From: Kryptolebias marmoratus | Lineage: Eukaryota > Chordata > Actinopteri > Cyprinodontiformes > Rivulidae | Direction: 5' to 3' | Length of the DNA stretch: 64,000 bases | Assembly (NCBI RefSeq): GCF_001649575.2 | Contig: NC_051438.1 | Span: forward strand, 3,593,381 to 3,657,380 | In this document: positions 1-10,649 of the stretch, one piece after another | How the letters are laid out: every line of letters starts with the position of its first letter | Position numbering within the stretch: the first letter of the stretch is position 1 | Position numbers and translations under genes: made by a program | The notes under the pieces: generated by a model | Told to the model about the DNA's origin: nothing | Database searches by the model: none | The model's input: only the letters and a program-made list of their open reading frames with translations

Positions 1-592
1 CTGCCATTCCACACTCAATCAGCATCAAGCCACTCACCTGTTCAGTAGCAGTTATATTCAGCTCCCTGGCAGGCAGACAGTGCCAGATTTTTTGAAAGCC
101 ACAGTGTGAGTAAATATCCAGCATACTTTCTTTGCCTGACTTTGTTATGACCACGTTTTGTCTCACGGATTTCTCTGCCTCGCCTAGCCCTTTTGGATAC
201 CTCTGTTTTCTGGATTACGACCCTGTTTCTGTCCCTCGACTACTGCCTCCTGCCTCGCCCCGTGGATCTGTTTGCCTGAGTCTGACTTCACGTGTCCGAA
301 CCTTTGTCTGTGCCCTGACCTCTGAGTTTTGTCTAGCCCTCTGATTTCCGTCAGTACTGACCTCCTGGTAACGACTCTGCCCGTCCTGGACTTTCCTTTT
401 GAAGAACTGCCGTCCCCGGTCGCAAAGTGCGCCAGGATTAAGTGGAACCTGTCCCTGGTCCTGTTTCCACACGGACTCTGAGAAGTGGTTTCCGGTTCAT
501 GTTCCTGAGCCCCTGCCTTTTTCGTCTCAATAAATATTTGTAGTCACACTGTGTCTGGCTGAGATTCTGGGTCCTCTGCCCTGTTTTTGACA
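1..592 (+). mobile_element. Probable Ty3/gypsy-type LTR, left part outside the window
   Basis: This is a C/T-rich non-coding stretch without a credible ORF. A polyadenylation signal (AATAAA near 529) is followed by a short U5-like tail that ends in TGACA at 592, which is the usual 3' architecture of fish gypsy LTRs. The sequence to the right (593 onward) is the middle of hAT family A, so the LTR appears to have inserted into that element. The 5' border and the TSD are not visible. The LTR nature is inferred from structure only. Confidence 0.45.
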
Positions 593-901
593 AAAACATT
601 ACAACTTACTTACAAAAGCACAAAAAAATACTTCAAAAACACTCCACAGAAAATAAATTTTACTTATCTGAATTTTTTATGTACAGATATGCATCTTTTA
701 ATGGTTTAAAACAAAAAATTAAATATGAAAAATCTAGTTATTTCCATGCAGTGTCCAGAAAGAGGAGTTGTTCAGCTTGTAGGGCACCACAGCTACTTCC
801 ACCTACTTCCATCATCATCGTATGAAATAACTTTTTGTCACAACAAAAAATAGTGGCTGGTATTTGAGTGGCTGGTAAAAAAAATTTAATTTCCACCCCT
901 G
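593..901 (+). mobile_element. hAT family A, right-end fragment
   Basis: This stretch closely matches 42647-42905 (plus) and the complement of about 60500-60780. It ends in the family's terminal motif TTTCCACCCCTG. The complete copy at 60500-61471 shows the family to be a non-autonomous hAT with 8-bp TSDs. The left part is missing here, where an LTR adjoins. The neighbouring AT repeat prevents recognition of a TSD. Confidence 0.7.
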
Positions 902-970
902 ATATATATATAAATATATATAGATATTTAAATATTTGTTAAAAAAAAAAGAAATATATATATATATATA
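902..970. repeat. AT-rich microsatellite
   Basis: Runs of TATATA, A-rich and T-rich sequence lie between the family A end and an LTR. No other signal is visible. Confidence 0.8.
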
Positions 971-1559
971 GAAACCTGGGATTATTTGTCCAGAGCGCAT
1001 AGCCGAAACCAGACACGAAGGCGTAACTAAAGGTAAGTGAGTTTATTTACAGGTGGTGCCAATATATATACAGTGAGCAGGTCTCGGGAGTAGTCTGTAA
1101 GGCAAGAAGAACTGGGTGAGTCTGGGGTACAATTTTGGTCTGTGTAGTTTAAAAGGATGAAGGAAATAATGTCTCTTGTTCTCTTACAGATCCAGGAGGT
1201 GATTTACTGTGCAGAGGAGGTGAGGAGCAGTTCCAGAGCGATCCAGGAGATGACGAGCCAGTTCCAGCAAAGGTAAGTATCCGACAGGTTCCAGGTAAGT
1301 TCCCATAAAGGTCCGTAGTCTTGGCGTGGCAAAAAACCTAAGTTTCAGGCAAGACAAAGAACGTAATTAATACACAGAGCATTACCGAGGTTAGACGCTG
1401 AGGCGGAGAATCTAACCCGGAAGGCTTGATGCTCCAGCGAAGATCTGGTCTCAGCCTGAGGCTTAAATGCTGGCTGGTCTCGTCAGCAAAATCAGGATCA
1501 CCTGTGAAGTGGAGGTTAGTGACGCTGCCCAAGGGCGGAGCTAAACCCAGATCCTCACA
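971..1559 (-). mobile_element. Solo LTR, family with TGTGAGGATCTGG start
   Basis: Read on the minus strand this begins TGTGAGGATCTGG at 1559. It contains the family's conserved GATCTTCGCTGGAGCATC and an AATAAA followed by CTCACTTACC, then a GTGTCTGG-containing U5. The same order is seen at 36207-36863 and 47783-48393. The 3' border is uncertain (971 or 977), and a microsatellite on both sides hides the TSD. No internal retroelement coding sequence is attached, so it is a solo LTR. Confidence 0.7.
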
Positions 1560-1602
1560 ATATATATATATCTATATATCTATATATCTATCTATCTATC
1601 TA

Positions 1603-1642
<40 letters not shown>
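1560..1642. repeat. TA / TATC microsatellite
   Basis: Alternating TA runs surround a short block of ATCT tetramers. Peptides predicted here (runs of YIYI) are artefacts of the repeat. Confidence 0.9.
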
Positions 1643-1646
<4 letters not shown>

Positions 1647-2130
1647 AAAATGGTCTAAAATTCAGCTACATCCAGCAACAGATACCCTCTATAGCACTGT
1701 AGTTTAATGAGCTCACTGCAAATGAGCCCACTGCAAACCATTATTAATTATTAATTAATAAATAATCATTATTAATTGTTCATATTGGGAACTTAGGAAC
1801 CCCTAAACCGTGTCTGTACGCATTAGGTTTTGTTTAAATGTTTCACACAAAGGAAATGACAAGTTAAATGAGTTAGGTGTGATAACTATAAAACTATAAA
1901 AAACTATAAAAAAATTAAAGTATCTTTATTTTGAATGTGGACGAGTGTAGAGCTGAATTCCAGGTTCTTGTCTCGTGGTGTTGATGAAGTGGCAATGGCT
2001 GAACGTGACAGTCTTAAAGGTAAATTTGGTTGTTTTTAGATACAGTATATTGAAGTTGCAGAATGAACGAGATCAGACACTTCTACACCACCCCAGAGTT
2101 ACAGGAAATCTGATATTTATGTTCCAACAG
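1643..2130. other. Unassigned AT-rich DNA
   Basis: I see no gene, RNA or recognisable repeat here, apart from A/T runs near 1740-1770 and 1880-1920. Confidence 0.5.
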
Positions 2131-2401
2131 AATGGTAAATGGCTTGCACTTGTATAGCGCTTTATCTAGTCCAAGGACCCCAAAGCGCTTTACACTACAA
2201 TCATTCACCCATTCACACATGGCGGTAAGCTACATTGCAGTCACAGCTGCCCTGGGGCAGGCTGACAGAAGTGAGGCTGCCATCACACTGGTCTGACCAC
2301 CACCAGTAGGTAAGGTGGGTGAAACAGCCAGAGCGGGGGCTCGAACTAGCAACCCTCCGATTACAGGACAAACCCCCCCTACCTCCTGAGCCACTGCCGC
2401 C
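2131..2401 (-). repeat. tRNA-headed SINE, minus strand
   Basis: The minus strand starts GGCGGCAGTGGCTCAGGAGG (A-box-like) and continues to a B-box-like AGTTCGAGCC. It ends in a tail containing AAAGCGCT..GTGCAAGCCATTTACCATT. A second copy in the opposite orientation lies at 20190-20481. The head therefore looks like a Pol III promoter from a tRNA, and the tail resembles LINE 3' ends that also carry AAAGCGC motifs. I do not assign a published family name. Confidence 0.8.
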
Positions 2402-2464
2402 TAGAACAAAGCAGTCTCACAATTTACCACTGGACATAAGACCACCGAGCTTTCCCTGGATTGT

Positions 2465-2650
2465 TGTCAGGTCTGAAAGGTGGAGACAGTGATGAATGGA
2501 GAGGAGACAAAAGCAAGGACGCAGAGCTGGACTACTTGTTAAGTTAAGGAGATCACTTTATTAACACCTGCTACATCTTACTCACCAACGCCAGACATGT
2601 CATCTGCAAGACATACAAACTGAAATTTCTGTTGATGGAAATAAAGTTAA
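2465..2650 (-). mobile_element. Possible LTR 3' end
   Basis: On the minus strand an AATAAAG is followed by about 90 bp ending in ACCTGACA at 2465, which resembles an R-U5 region. The other border cannot be found because of the nearby assembly gap. The call is weak. Confidence 0.3.
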
Positions 2651-2677
2651 TTTGTAACTGTTGTAAGATAAAATCTG

Positions 2678-2893
2678 TGGAGTGTGTTTCAGATGATGTA
2701 GTTCAGTTAACTAACCATTCCACACTGCAATGACANNNNNNNNNNNNNNNNNNNNNNNNNNNNNNNNNNNNNNNNNNNNNNNNNNNNNNNNNNNNNNNNN
2801 NNNNNNNNNNNNNNNNNNNNNNNNNNNNNNNNNNNTGGAGTGTGTTTCAGATGATGTAGTTCAGTTAACTAACCATTCCACACTGCAATGACA
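2678..2893. other. Assembly gap (100 N, 2736-2835) with identical 58-bp flanks
   Basis: Exactly 100 N separate two identical 58-bp copies (2678-2735 and 2836-2893). The round gap size and the perfect flank duplication indicate a placeholder gap whose ends probably overlap. Confidence 0.9.
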
Positions 2894-3143
2894 GGAACAG
2901 ACATTTTGGTAATACTGGGGGTGGAGGGCTTTGCATCTACACCCACAATAACTGATGCACAAACAGTAAAGTCATCTTTTACACATTGCTCTCCTGACCT
3001 CCACTTAATGAGCATTCTGATACGAGCATTACCACAGACATTACCAGAACAACCAGCTGCTCAACACTAGTAAAACCAAGGAGAAAGTGATAGACCTCAA
3101 GACGCATAAAAGTGATCCGACATTACTCTGTATAAACGGTGAC

Positions 3144-3587
3144 TGTGAGGAAATGGTTACTTGAACACAGAGGACCTCCCTGGTCATCCAATACTGGCAG
3201 TGGTTAAAAAGGCCCATGTAATGGAAAAATACTACATTTGACCCCCTTGTGAACTGTGGGAAAACACAGAGCATTCAAGTGACCGTGATTTAGTTTAGTG
3301 TTAGTGTTAGTCTTTCCCTTATAGGGCCTTGGGGTACAGGGGGCCAGGAAGTCTATTGTTACCTCATGCTTTGTTACCTCCTCTTGATCAGTTTATCTTA
3401 ACCCTTCTGTTCCCCCCTGATCCCTCCTCATCCTACAAATGGTATAAGAAGGGGGAGCTATCTGTAATATGTCAGATTCACTCTGCTGACTCACCTCAGC
3501 TCAGTGATTCTCAGCTATATAGCTTAAATAAATTATCTTAAGACAAAACTCTTCGTTGTCCTCTTTATTAAAGAAAATTCCACAACA
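3144..3587 (+). mobile_element. Probable LTR of a retroelement
   Basis: A TATAAG box (about 3442), an AATAAAT signal (about 3531) and a U5-like segment ending in CCACAACA give the order U3-R-U5. No gag or pol lies next to it. Possible borders are TGTGAGG at 3144 and ACA at 3587, but no clear TSD supports them. It could belong to a gypsy or an endogenous-retrovirus-type element. Confidence 0.4.
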
Positions 3588-3924
3588 CCGACCACAGTGC
3601 TGCAGAGATAGGATCTAGAGAAAAAAACTGTTGGTAGCCTTCTACAGTCCCACCATTGAGAGGTGTGCTGGCTTACTACATAACAACAGTATGGTTACCA
3701 TAACATATTGTATAACTTCATGGCATGCCATCTGATCAGCAGGTATCAACACAGCTCAGTGCATTGTCAGCTGCCCCCTGCTTTCCATGGATGACATTGT
3801 CAGCTCCTGGTGTCTCAGCAAGCTAAGGATAATTGCTTCTGAGGCTTCCAAACCCTGGACAGGGTCTTTTTAACTTTCTGCCTTCAGGCAATGTCTAAAG
3901 TGCAATTGTGTGATTTCTCTTTAT

Positions 3925-4008
3925 TCCTCTGTCCATTGTCTTTACCCATTTGCTCCTGTTCAGACAGCTGGTGTCTATCTCCAGCAGTCACTGAATGTAA
4001 GGTGTGGT
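3925..4008 (+). repeat. Decayed LINE 3'-end-like fragment
   Basis: The order TGTCCATTGTCTTTACCC, CTCCTGTTCAG, TGTCTATCTCCAGCAGTCA resembles the better copies at 29050-29170 and 34720-34790, which look like the 3' end of a common teleost LINE. Confidence 0.35.
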
Positions 4009-4184
4009 TATATTTTAAACAGGTCGTGAGTCACACAGTTTTTTGTTGCTTTAAACATGTTGTTTGGAGTTCATTAATTTTTTTGCCTTTTATAGAGAAA
4101 TATTGCAGAGGCACTAAGCTAGTCAGGTTCTCTCAATTTTTGAGCCACGCAGGGACAATAAGAATAAGTCTATTATTGTTTATT

Positions 4185-4186
<2 letters not shown>

Positions 4187-4222
<36 letters not shown>
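4187..4222. repeat. (TA)n microsatellite
   Basis: An uninterrupted TA run of about 36 bp. Confidence 0.95.
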
Positions 4223-4225
<3 letters not shown>

Positions 4226-5479
4226 GGAGTTTGGTTTATTATTCTGGACATACATACATTTCTTTAAAATGTGCTAAATTGAATTGTCAGTAAATAGAAA
4301 TATGGACTGAATAAAAAAAAAGAAACTCTTTGTCTTTTGAGGTACAGAGTGACTGTTCCCATAGAATCTGGTGTGCAGCTCAGGTTGAGAATGCAACAAG
4401 ATGTTTCTATTAAATAGCCAAAAACTCTGTACGTTTTCACCACACTAGAGCACAATATTCTGCTTTACCCTCCCCTGGTAAAAAATAAATCACACATTTA
4501 AAGATGTAAAACAATCTAAATTAGATATATGGACTCTTGATTTTCAGTTATAATGGTTTTACTTCCAGCTCTTTGTGATTTGTTTTGTAGTGTTCATTTA
4601 CATTTAGGAAATATCTCTGAAGGTTTTAGGAAGTGGTTAACTTAAGGAAAGAAGGTGGAGTTTTTTTGGATGCTTGGTGACTTCACTGAATCTGAGTCAG
4701 GAGGCTTCATGCTCCATTAAGACTCCCATCTGTGTGTTTGCATGAAGAGACGAGGGGCCTGGGTAGATTTACCTTTGTTTGTTCTAGCTCTGAGTGAGCA
4801 TGTAGCAATTCAGCAACACTATAATGTTGTACACTGGTGCAGATTTGACTGTTAACATATTATTGGTAATAGTTTTTATCACTTCCGATTCAGGCACCCT
4901 GTAAAAGTTCAACATCCTGAAAGAGTTAATGATTTGCATTGTCTTAATTTTCCAGGTTGACAACAGAAAAACATTTTACTGCAGCAACTACTCCTTACAA
5001 ACTAAGAAAGGTAGAATAAAAGAAATTCCAAATATTTTTCCCAGTTTTATTCATTTATTCGAGCCCTTTTCTTTTTGTGCATTTGTATAATGAACCTCTT
5101 TTTGTTGTATTTTAGATTTTCAAATGTTTCTTTCTCAGAGGCTCCATTTGGGTTTTTGTCCAGGCAGCTGTTTACCATTACTTTTGCATGTGTTCCTAAT
5201 AAAAACATATGTTTGTTTCCCAGGCAAATACATAGGCAAATACCAGGAAGGCAGTTTCACACTGAAACACAAAAACTCTCAGAAGGAGACTGTGCTTTCT
5301 TAATGTCTGTCAGTGGATACTAAAACGACAATTAAATTGTGGTTTTCATTATTTCCTAAACAGAATTTAAAGTTAGCAGATCAAATTAAATGTTTACAAA
5401 GCCAAGTATTATTTAAAAAAAACAAACAAACTCATAAATGTTTATGTAACAAAAAGGGAAAACTTTTTTGTGTTGTATT
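4223..5479. other. Unassigned intergenic or intronic DNA
   Basis: AT-rich, with no ORF that looks coding and no repeat that I can assign. Confidence 0.5.
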
Positions 5480-5880
5480 TTAGACATTTTTATTCAGCAT
5501 TTTATGAAGGATTGCATATTGCTCACCACCTAACATCATTTTATGATGAAAAGGGATGGAGTTAATGCTGTTTTGCTCAAACCTTTTAAATGGCATTATG
5601 CACAATCTCATGTGATGTAAGCTTTTGCAGGATGTGTCAGACTTTAGAGTATGCTCAGTATGTGTGATATTGACTGAGTTATAGCAATTGCTGTGTTTTC
5701 TAAAATCATTTAGGTGTGGTGGCCATCTTGAATTAAGTTGACATTAAAAAGTATTGAGTTGTGGATGTACATGCACTGATTACTTTCTGAAAGTTTCATT
5801 ATTATCCATACCGTGGTTCATGAGATATTTTACAAATGGTATAGACAAATACAGTATATGCACACTCACAAGCACATGGG
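5480..5880 (+). repeat. Interspersed repeat R1, copy 1
   Basis: The shared order of blocks is: TTTATGATGA, CACAATCTCATGTGATGT, a GAGTATG motif, GACTGAGTTATAGC, GGTGGCCATCTTGAA, then TTACTTTCTGAAAGTTTCAT and GTGGTTCATGAGATATTTT. The same order recurs at 19022-19430, 20160-20710, 21240-21700 and 51035-51900, and inverted at 59440-59990. No long ORF, terminal repeat or TSD was recognised, so the class is unknown. Confidence 0.7.
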
Positions 5881-5998
5881 CAAAAGCTTCTTTAGCCTTT
5901 CACTTTCAACATTGGGCAGTAAACCACAGATTTCCATTTTAAAATGTTGCTTTTTAGGTAATCTAGCTGTGACATTTTATTTTAGTAAGGTGAAAAAT

Positions 5999-6535
5999 AG
6001 ACGGATTGGTGCTGCATCTGATGCGAGCCCTGTACCGATCTATCCTGGTGAAAAGAGAGCTGACCCAAAAGTTCTTGGTTTTACTGGTCAATCTATGTTC
6101 CTGCTCTCATCTATGGTCACGAGCTTTGGGTAGTGACCGAAAGAACGAGATCGCTAATACAAGCGGCGGTAAGGAGTTTTCTCCGCAGGGTGACTGGGCT
6201 CTTCATTAAAGATAGGGTGAGAAGCTTGGTCATCTGGGAGAGGCTCAGAGTAGAGGCACTGCTTCTCCACATAGAGAGGAGCCAGTAGAGGTGGCATCTG
6301 GTTAGGATGCCTCCTGGACATCTCCCTGGTAAGGTGTTCCAGGCACGCCCTATCGGGAGCAGACCCAGGACACGATGGAGGGACTATGTTTCTCAGCTGG
6401 CCTGGGAACGTCTTGGCATTCTCCCGAGTAGCTGGTCCAAGTGACTGGGGAAAGAGAAGACTTGGCCTCTCTGCTTAGACTGATTCCCTCGTGACCCAAC
6501 CCCGGATAAGCGGAAGATAATGGATAATAATGGAT
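5999..6535 (+). pseudogene. Rex3 LINE (RTE clade), 5'-truncated 3' end
   Basis: This encodes scattered pieces of the C-terminal region of the Rex3 reverse transcriptase, for example GRRIGAAS-like and ALYRSILVKRELTQK-like segments in different frames, then HLWSRALG-like. The 3' untranslated region ends in short ATGGATAA repeats, as Rex3 tails do. The copy is broken by frameshifts. A similar imperfect sequence flanks it, AAGGTGAAAAAT at 5987-5998 and AGGGTGGAAAAAT at 6536-6548, and is probably the aged TSD. The larger copy at 8613-10649 supports the assignment. Confidence 0.75.
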
Positions 6536-6548
6536 AGGGTGGAAAAAT

Positions 6549-7426
6549 CATTGGAGGGACACAGCAAAGACAGCTGACAGAGGTGATTAGATTTTTCATT
6601 CTGAGCTGCTCCGGTTCCACAACTTCTATTCTGCTGTGGAACCAGCTGAGTGTCAAGCAGCTGGGATGAGAGGTAGTTTTTGAAAGTCTGAGGCCATGGT
6701 TCTTAATGGGAAAAAGGTGGAATGCTCCCTCAGAATTGGGGAAGAATTTCTGCCTTGAGTGGAGAATTTTACAAATAGTTAACTAAAATATGATGTGGTA
6801 GTAGCTGAGAGTCACCTCCAACACATACTTTAAGCACTAACAATTTACACAATATATATATTTTTTTAAACTTTAGCATACAATGCAGTGGGAATATTTG
6901 ATCACATTTATTTTTTACAAACAATCCTTCTAGAAAGTTTTTCTAGGAAACAGATGATTTAATATACAGAATAAGGTGCAGGCTGTAAACACTCCCCAGT
7001 ATGGATGTGAAGATTAACTAAATTGTATCAGTTCATGATCACAGATGTGCACAATGCACCTACACTGATAAAGCCGTGAAATGATGCAGTTTAGGGCTTA
7101 AATTTTGATGTATTGAGATGTTATAACTTTGAATTGATAACATTTGATCTGTTTAATGATTAAACAAAGAGTCTTTAAAAAGTATTTTTTTCTACAGGAT
7201 CCATTATAAAAATATTATACAAGTTTAAAATGTGTAGTTATGTGTGTGCAACTACACTTTCCATTCTCATTACTTTCTGTGGTTTAGCTGTATTGTTTCT
7301 TCATTTATGACACCTACTGTTCAGAAGGAGAACTGTGTCAGCATTACTATAAACAGGAAGAAACTGAATGCATGCTGCATCCTGATTCATGGAGAACTAT
7401 AATTACAGAAAGAAAAGGTTAACTTA
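6549..7426. other. Unassigned DNA
   Basis: AT-rich sequence between the Rex3 fragment and the Tc1-like element. I see no gene or assignable repeat. Confidence 0.5.
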
Positions 7427-8612
7427 CACTATATATATAAGTATTCACTCACCCATCTAAAATATTGAATTTAGGTGTTCCATTTGCTGCCATGCCACAG
7501 GGGTATAAAATCAAGCACCTTGGCATGCAGACTGCTTCTACAAACATTTGTGAAAGAATGGGTCGCTCTCAGGATCTCAGTAAATTCCAACGTGGAATAA
7601 GATGCCACCTGTTCAATTAGTCCAGTTATGAAATTTCCTCGCTGCTAAATTTCCCACAGTCAACTGTTAGTGGTATTATAACAAAGTGGAAGCGATTTGG
7701 AATGACAGCAACTCGGCCACAAAGTGGTAGGCCACGTAAAATCACAGAGCAGGCTCAGTGGATGGGACACAGTGCACAGAAGTCACCAATTTTCTGCAAA
7801 GTCAATAGTTACAGACCTCCAAACTTCATATGGTCTTTAGATTAGGTCAACAATTGTGTGTAGAAAGCTTCATGGAATGGCTTTGCATTGTCGAGCAACT
7901 ACATCCAAGCCGTACATCACCAAGTGCAATGAAAAGCGTTGGATGCCACCACTGGACTCAATAGTAGTGGAGGTATGTTCTCTGGGATGAGGAATCACGC
8001 TTATCTGTCTGGCAATCCAATGGATGAGTTTGGGTTTGGCAGTTGCCAGGAAAACGGTATTTGTCTGACTGCATTGTGCCATGTGTTTGGTGGAGGGGGA
8101 TTATGGTATGGGGTTGTTTTTCATGAGTTGGGTTTGGTCATTTAGTTCCAGTGAAAGAAACTCTCAATGCTTCAGCATACCAAAACATTTTGGACAATTT
8201 TATGTTCCTAACTTTGTCGGAAAAGTTTGGGGATGACCCCTTCCTGTTCCAACATAACTGGACCAGTACACAAAGCAAGGTCCATAAAGACATGGTTGAG
8301 CGAGTTTGGTTTGGAGGAAATTGACTGGCCTACACAGAGTCCTGACCTCAACCTGATAGAACACCTTTGGGATGAACTAGAGCAGAGACTGCGAGCCTGG
8401 CCTTCTCGTCCAACATCAGTGTATGATCTCACAAATACGCTTCTGCAAGACACTCCAAAACCTTGTGGGAAGCTTTCCCCAAAGAGTTGAAGCTGTTGTA
8501 GCTGCAAAAGGTGGGCCAACATCATATCAAACCCTATGGATTAAGAATAGTATGCTGCTGTAGGTAATATGTGTGTGAAGGGAGACAAACAAATACTTTT
8601 GGCAATATAGTG
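7427..8612 (+). mobile_element. Tc1/mariner-type DNA transposon, decayed
   Basis: The right terminal repeat, read inward, is CACTATATTGCCAAAAGTAT. The left end, CACTATATATATAAGTATTC, is a degraded version of it. A TA dinucleotide precedes the left end (7425-7426), as expected for Tc1 targets. On the right the element is followed directly by the Rex3 tail instead of TA. The length of about 1.19 kb and the single transposase remnant fit a Tc1-like element. Confidence 0.9.
7558..8563 (+). pseudogene. Tc1-like transposase, inactivated
   Basis: A Tc1-family transposase catalyses cut-and-paste transposition with a DDE/D-type catalytic triad. The reading starts MGRSQDLSKFQRG at 7558. The paired helix-turn-helix region is recognisable (VSGIITKWKRFG, then a GRPRK-like AT-hook). 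The catalytic part is in several frames: SGMRNHAYL replaces the usual WSDESRF region, and the region 8255-8490 retains NLIEHLWDELEQRL with the third acidic residue. Stops and frameshifts occur throughout (for example the TAG at about 7618), so no active protein is made. It is confined to the transposon and has no operon or host context. Confidence 0.85.
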
Positions 8613-8685
8613 TCCATCCATCTATCCATTATCTTCCACTTATCTGGGGTTATGTCACCAGGACAGCACACTAAGCAGAGAGGCC

Positions 8686-8744
8686 CAGACCTTCCTCTCC
8701 CTAGCCACTTCCTCTCCCTAAGTGGCTAGAGAGAGGAAGGTCTG
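8686..8744. repeat. Inverted repeat (24-bp arms, 11-bp loop) in Rex3 3' end
   Basis: Arms 8686-8709 and 8721-8744 pair at 23 of 24 positions. It lies just inside the 3' end of the Rex3 copy. Confidence 0.85.
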
Positions 8745-8845
8745 GGGGCTCCCAGGGCATTCCCTGGGTTTTCCTCTGGATCTCCTTCCAGTGTTCTAAC
8801 CTCCATTTTTCCTTTATTCGTGAACAAGACTCTGAGATAGTTAAA

Positions 8846-9840
8846 CTACACCACTTGGGGTAGGACCTCTTCCCTGACCCGGAGAAGGCACTCTACCCTT
8901 TTTTGGCTCAAGACCATGGTCTTGGATTTGGAGTCACTGATCCTCTGCTGCTTTACACTCGGCTGTGAACTGCTCCAGCAAAAGCTGGAAATCACGATCT
9001 GATGAAGACAGTAAGAACACATCATCTGCAAAAAGCAGAGATGTGATTCTAAGGCCACCAAAAAGTATGCCTTCAACACCTTGGCTGCTCCTAGAAATTT
9101 TGTCAATAAAAGCCAGCAACCTTGGCAGACTCCAACTCTCACCGGAAACAAGCCCGACTGACTTTCGACAATGGAGAACGGCACCTGTTGTACAGGGACC
9201 TAACAGCCTGTATCAAAGGGCCTGGTACCCCAAAGTCCCAGAGTACCCCCTACAGGACTCCACAAGGGACACAGTCAAATGTGTTCTCCAAATCCACAAA
9301 ACATATGTAGATAAGTTTGGTGAACTCCAAAGCACCCTCCAGAACCCTGCTGAGGGTGTAGAGCTGGACCAGTGTTTCAGAACCAGGACAAAAAACATAC
9401 TACTCTTCCTGAATCATATATTAAACTATCCAGTGGACCCTTCTCCCCAGAACCCTTGAATAGACCTTAACAGGCAGGCTTAGAAGTGTGATCCCTCTGT
9501 AGTTGGAACACACTCTTAGGTCCTCCTTTTTAAATAGAGGGACCATCACCCCGGTCTGCCATTCCAGGGGGACTGTCCCTGATGTCCATATTGCAGAGTC
9601 ATGTCAACCAAGACAACCCCACAAAATTCTTAGCCTTAAGGAACTCCGAGCGAATCTCATCAACTCCTGGGGCCTTGCCACCGAGGAGCTTTTTAACCAC
9701 CTTGGTAACCTCAGCACTAGAGATTGAAAAGCCTGACCCCAGGTATCTAGGCTCTGCTTACTCACTGAAAGAAGTGTTAGTGGGATTGAGGAGGTCTTTG
9801 AAGTATTCTGCCCACCGGCACCCCCTCCAAGGACTCTAAA
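8846..9840 (-). pseudogene. Rex3 reverse transcriptase remnant
   Basis: Reverse transcriptase of an RTE-clade LINE, which would copy its RNA at a nicked target. In order on the minus strand one sees APGVDEIRSEFLKA (about 9645-9690), a frame-broken VPLFKKEDLRVCSNYRGIT-like segment (about 9500-9550), FPVRVGVCQG (about 9130-9155), FIDKISRSSQGVEG (about 9070-9110) and LLFADDVFLLSS (about 9000-9035). The segments lie in at least two frames, with several stops. Overlapping plus-strand ORFs here, including one of 164 codons, are shadows. Confidence 0.8.
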
Positions 9841-10649
9841 AATGGTGAGTAATCTGAACTGCTGTTCGGCGCATAAGCACAAACAACAGTCAAAACCCGT
9901 CCCACACACTTAGGCACAGGGAGGTTACCTTCTCATTCACTGGGGTGAACCCCAACGCACAAGCACCAAGATGGGAGACAACAAGTATGCTCACTCCTGC
10001 CCGGCGCCTCTTAACAGGCGCAACTCCAGAGTGAAAGAGTTTCCAACCCCTCTCGAGGAGACTTTCCAGACACAAAGCTGTGTATCAAGGTGAGTCTGAC
10101 TATACCTAGCCGCAACCTCTTGACCTCACACACCAGCTCAGGCTCCTTCCCTGCCAGAGAGGTGACATTCCATGTCTCAAGAGCCAGCTTCTGTAGCCGA
10201 GGATCTGGCCTCCAAGGTCCCCGCCTTCAGCCGCTACCCATTTCACATTGCACCTAAAGGCTTTGGCGGTAGTGAGCCCATAGGAAGGGGGACCCACTTC
10301 TCCTCTTCGGGCTGTGCATGGCTGGGCTCCATGGGTGAAAGCCCGGCCACAAGGCACTCACCAGTGTGCCTCACCTCTAGGCCTGGCTCAGAGTAGGCCT
10401 CTGATGACCCACGTCTGGGCAAAGGAACATTGTTTCCAAAAATGTAGCTCATTATAAGGGGTCTTTGGGCTGCACTTTTTCTGGTCCGAGGTGAGGGACA
10501 AAGTCCAATATAGTGTATTGTAGGGTCATACATCAGACTTAGGACTACGGAAACACCAGATAACTCCCAATCCACAAATTATTCCTTCCCAGACTCTGTT
10601 TGCGTCAACAGCTCTCTGCAAAAGGGGAGTATCAAGAGTATCAATAGTA

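Larger units (their letters stand above)
8613..10649 (-). mobile_element. Rex3 LINE (RTE clade), near full length with internal deletion
   Basis: On the minus strand the 5' region reads into an endonuclease segment containing ERGWKLFHSGVAPVKRRRAG and LGFTPVNEKVTSL (about 9920-10070). It then jumps near 9825 into the linker WAEYFKDLLNPTN and the reverse-transcriptase entry GGKAPGVDEIRSEFLKA. The fingers contain a sequence (complement of 9542-9561) that matches the published Rex3 reverse primer apart from one position. The RT core ends with SLLFADDVFLLSSS, so the catalytic ADD is retained, and SKTMVLSQKRVECLLRV follows. Many frameshifts and the endonuclease-RT deletion make it defective. The 3' end at 8613 carries TGGA-type repeats. 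Confidence 0.85.

Noticed and set aside
1426..1707. Plus-strand ORF of 93 codons
   Set aside because: It joins antisense LTR sequence to a TA/TATC microsatellite.
2131..2401. Possible functional tRNA gene, because A-box and B-box-like motifs are present
   Set aside because: It has no cloverleaf with consistent stems, and a long SINE body and tail follow; a second dispersed copy confirms a SINE.
8965..9459. Plus-strand ORF of 164 codons
   Set aside because: It is the shadow of the Rex3 reverse transcriptase on the minus strand, which gives the recognisable FADD and FPVRVG motifs.
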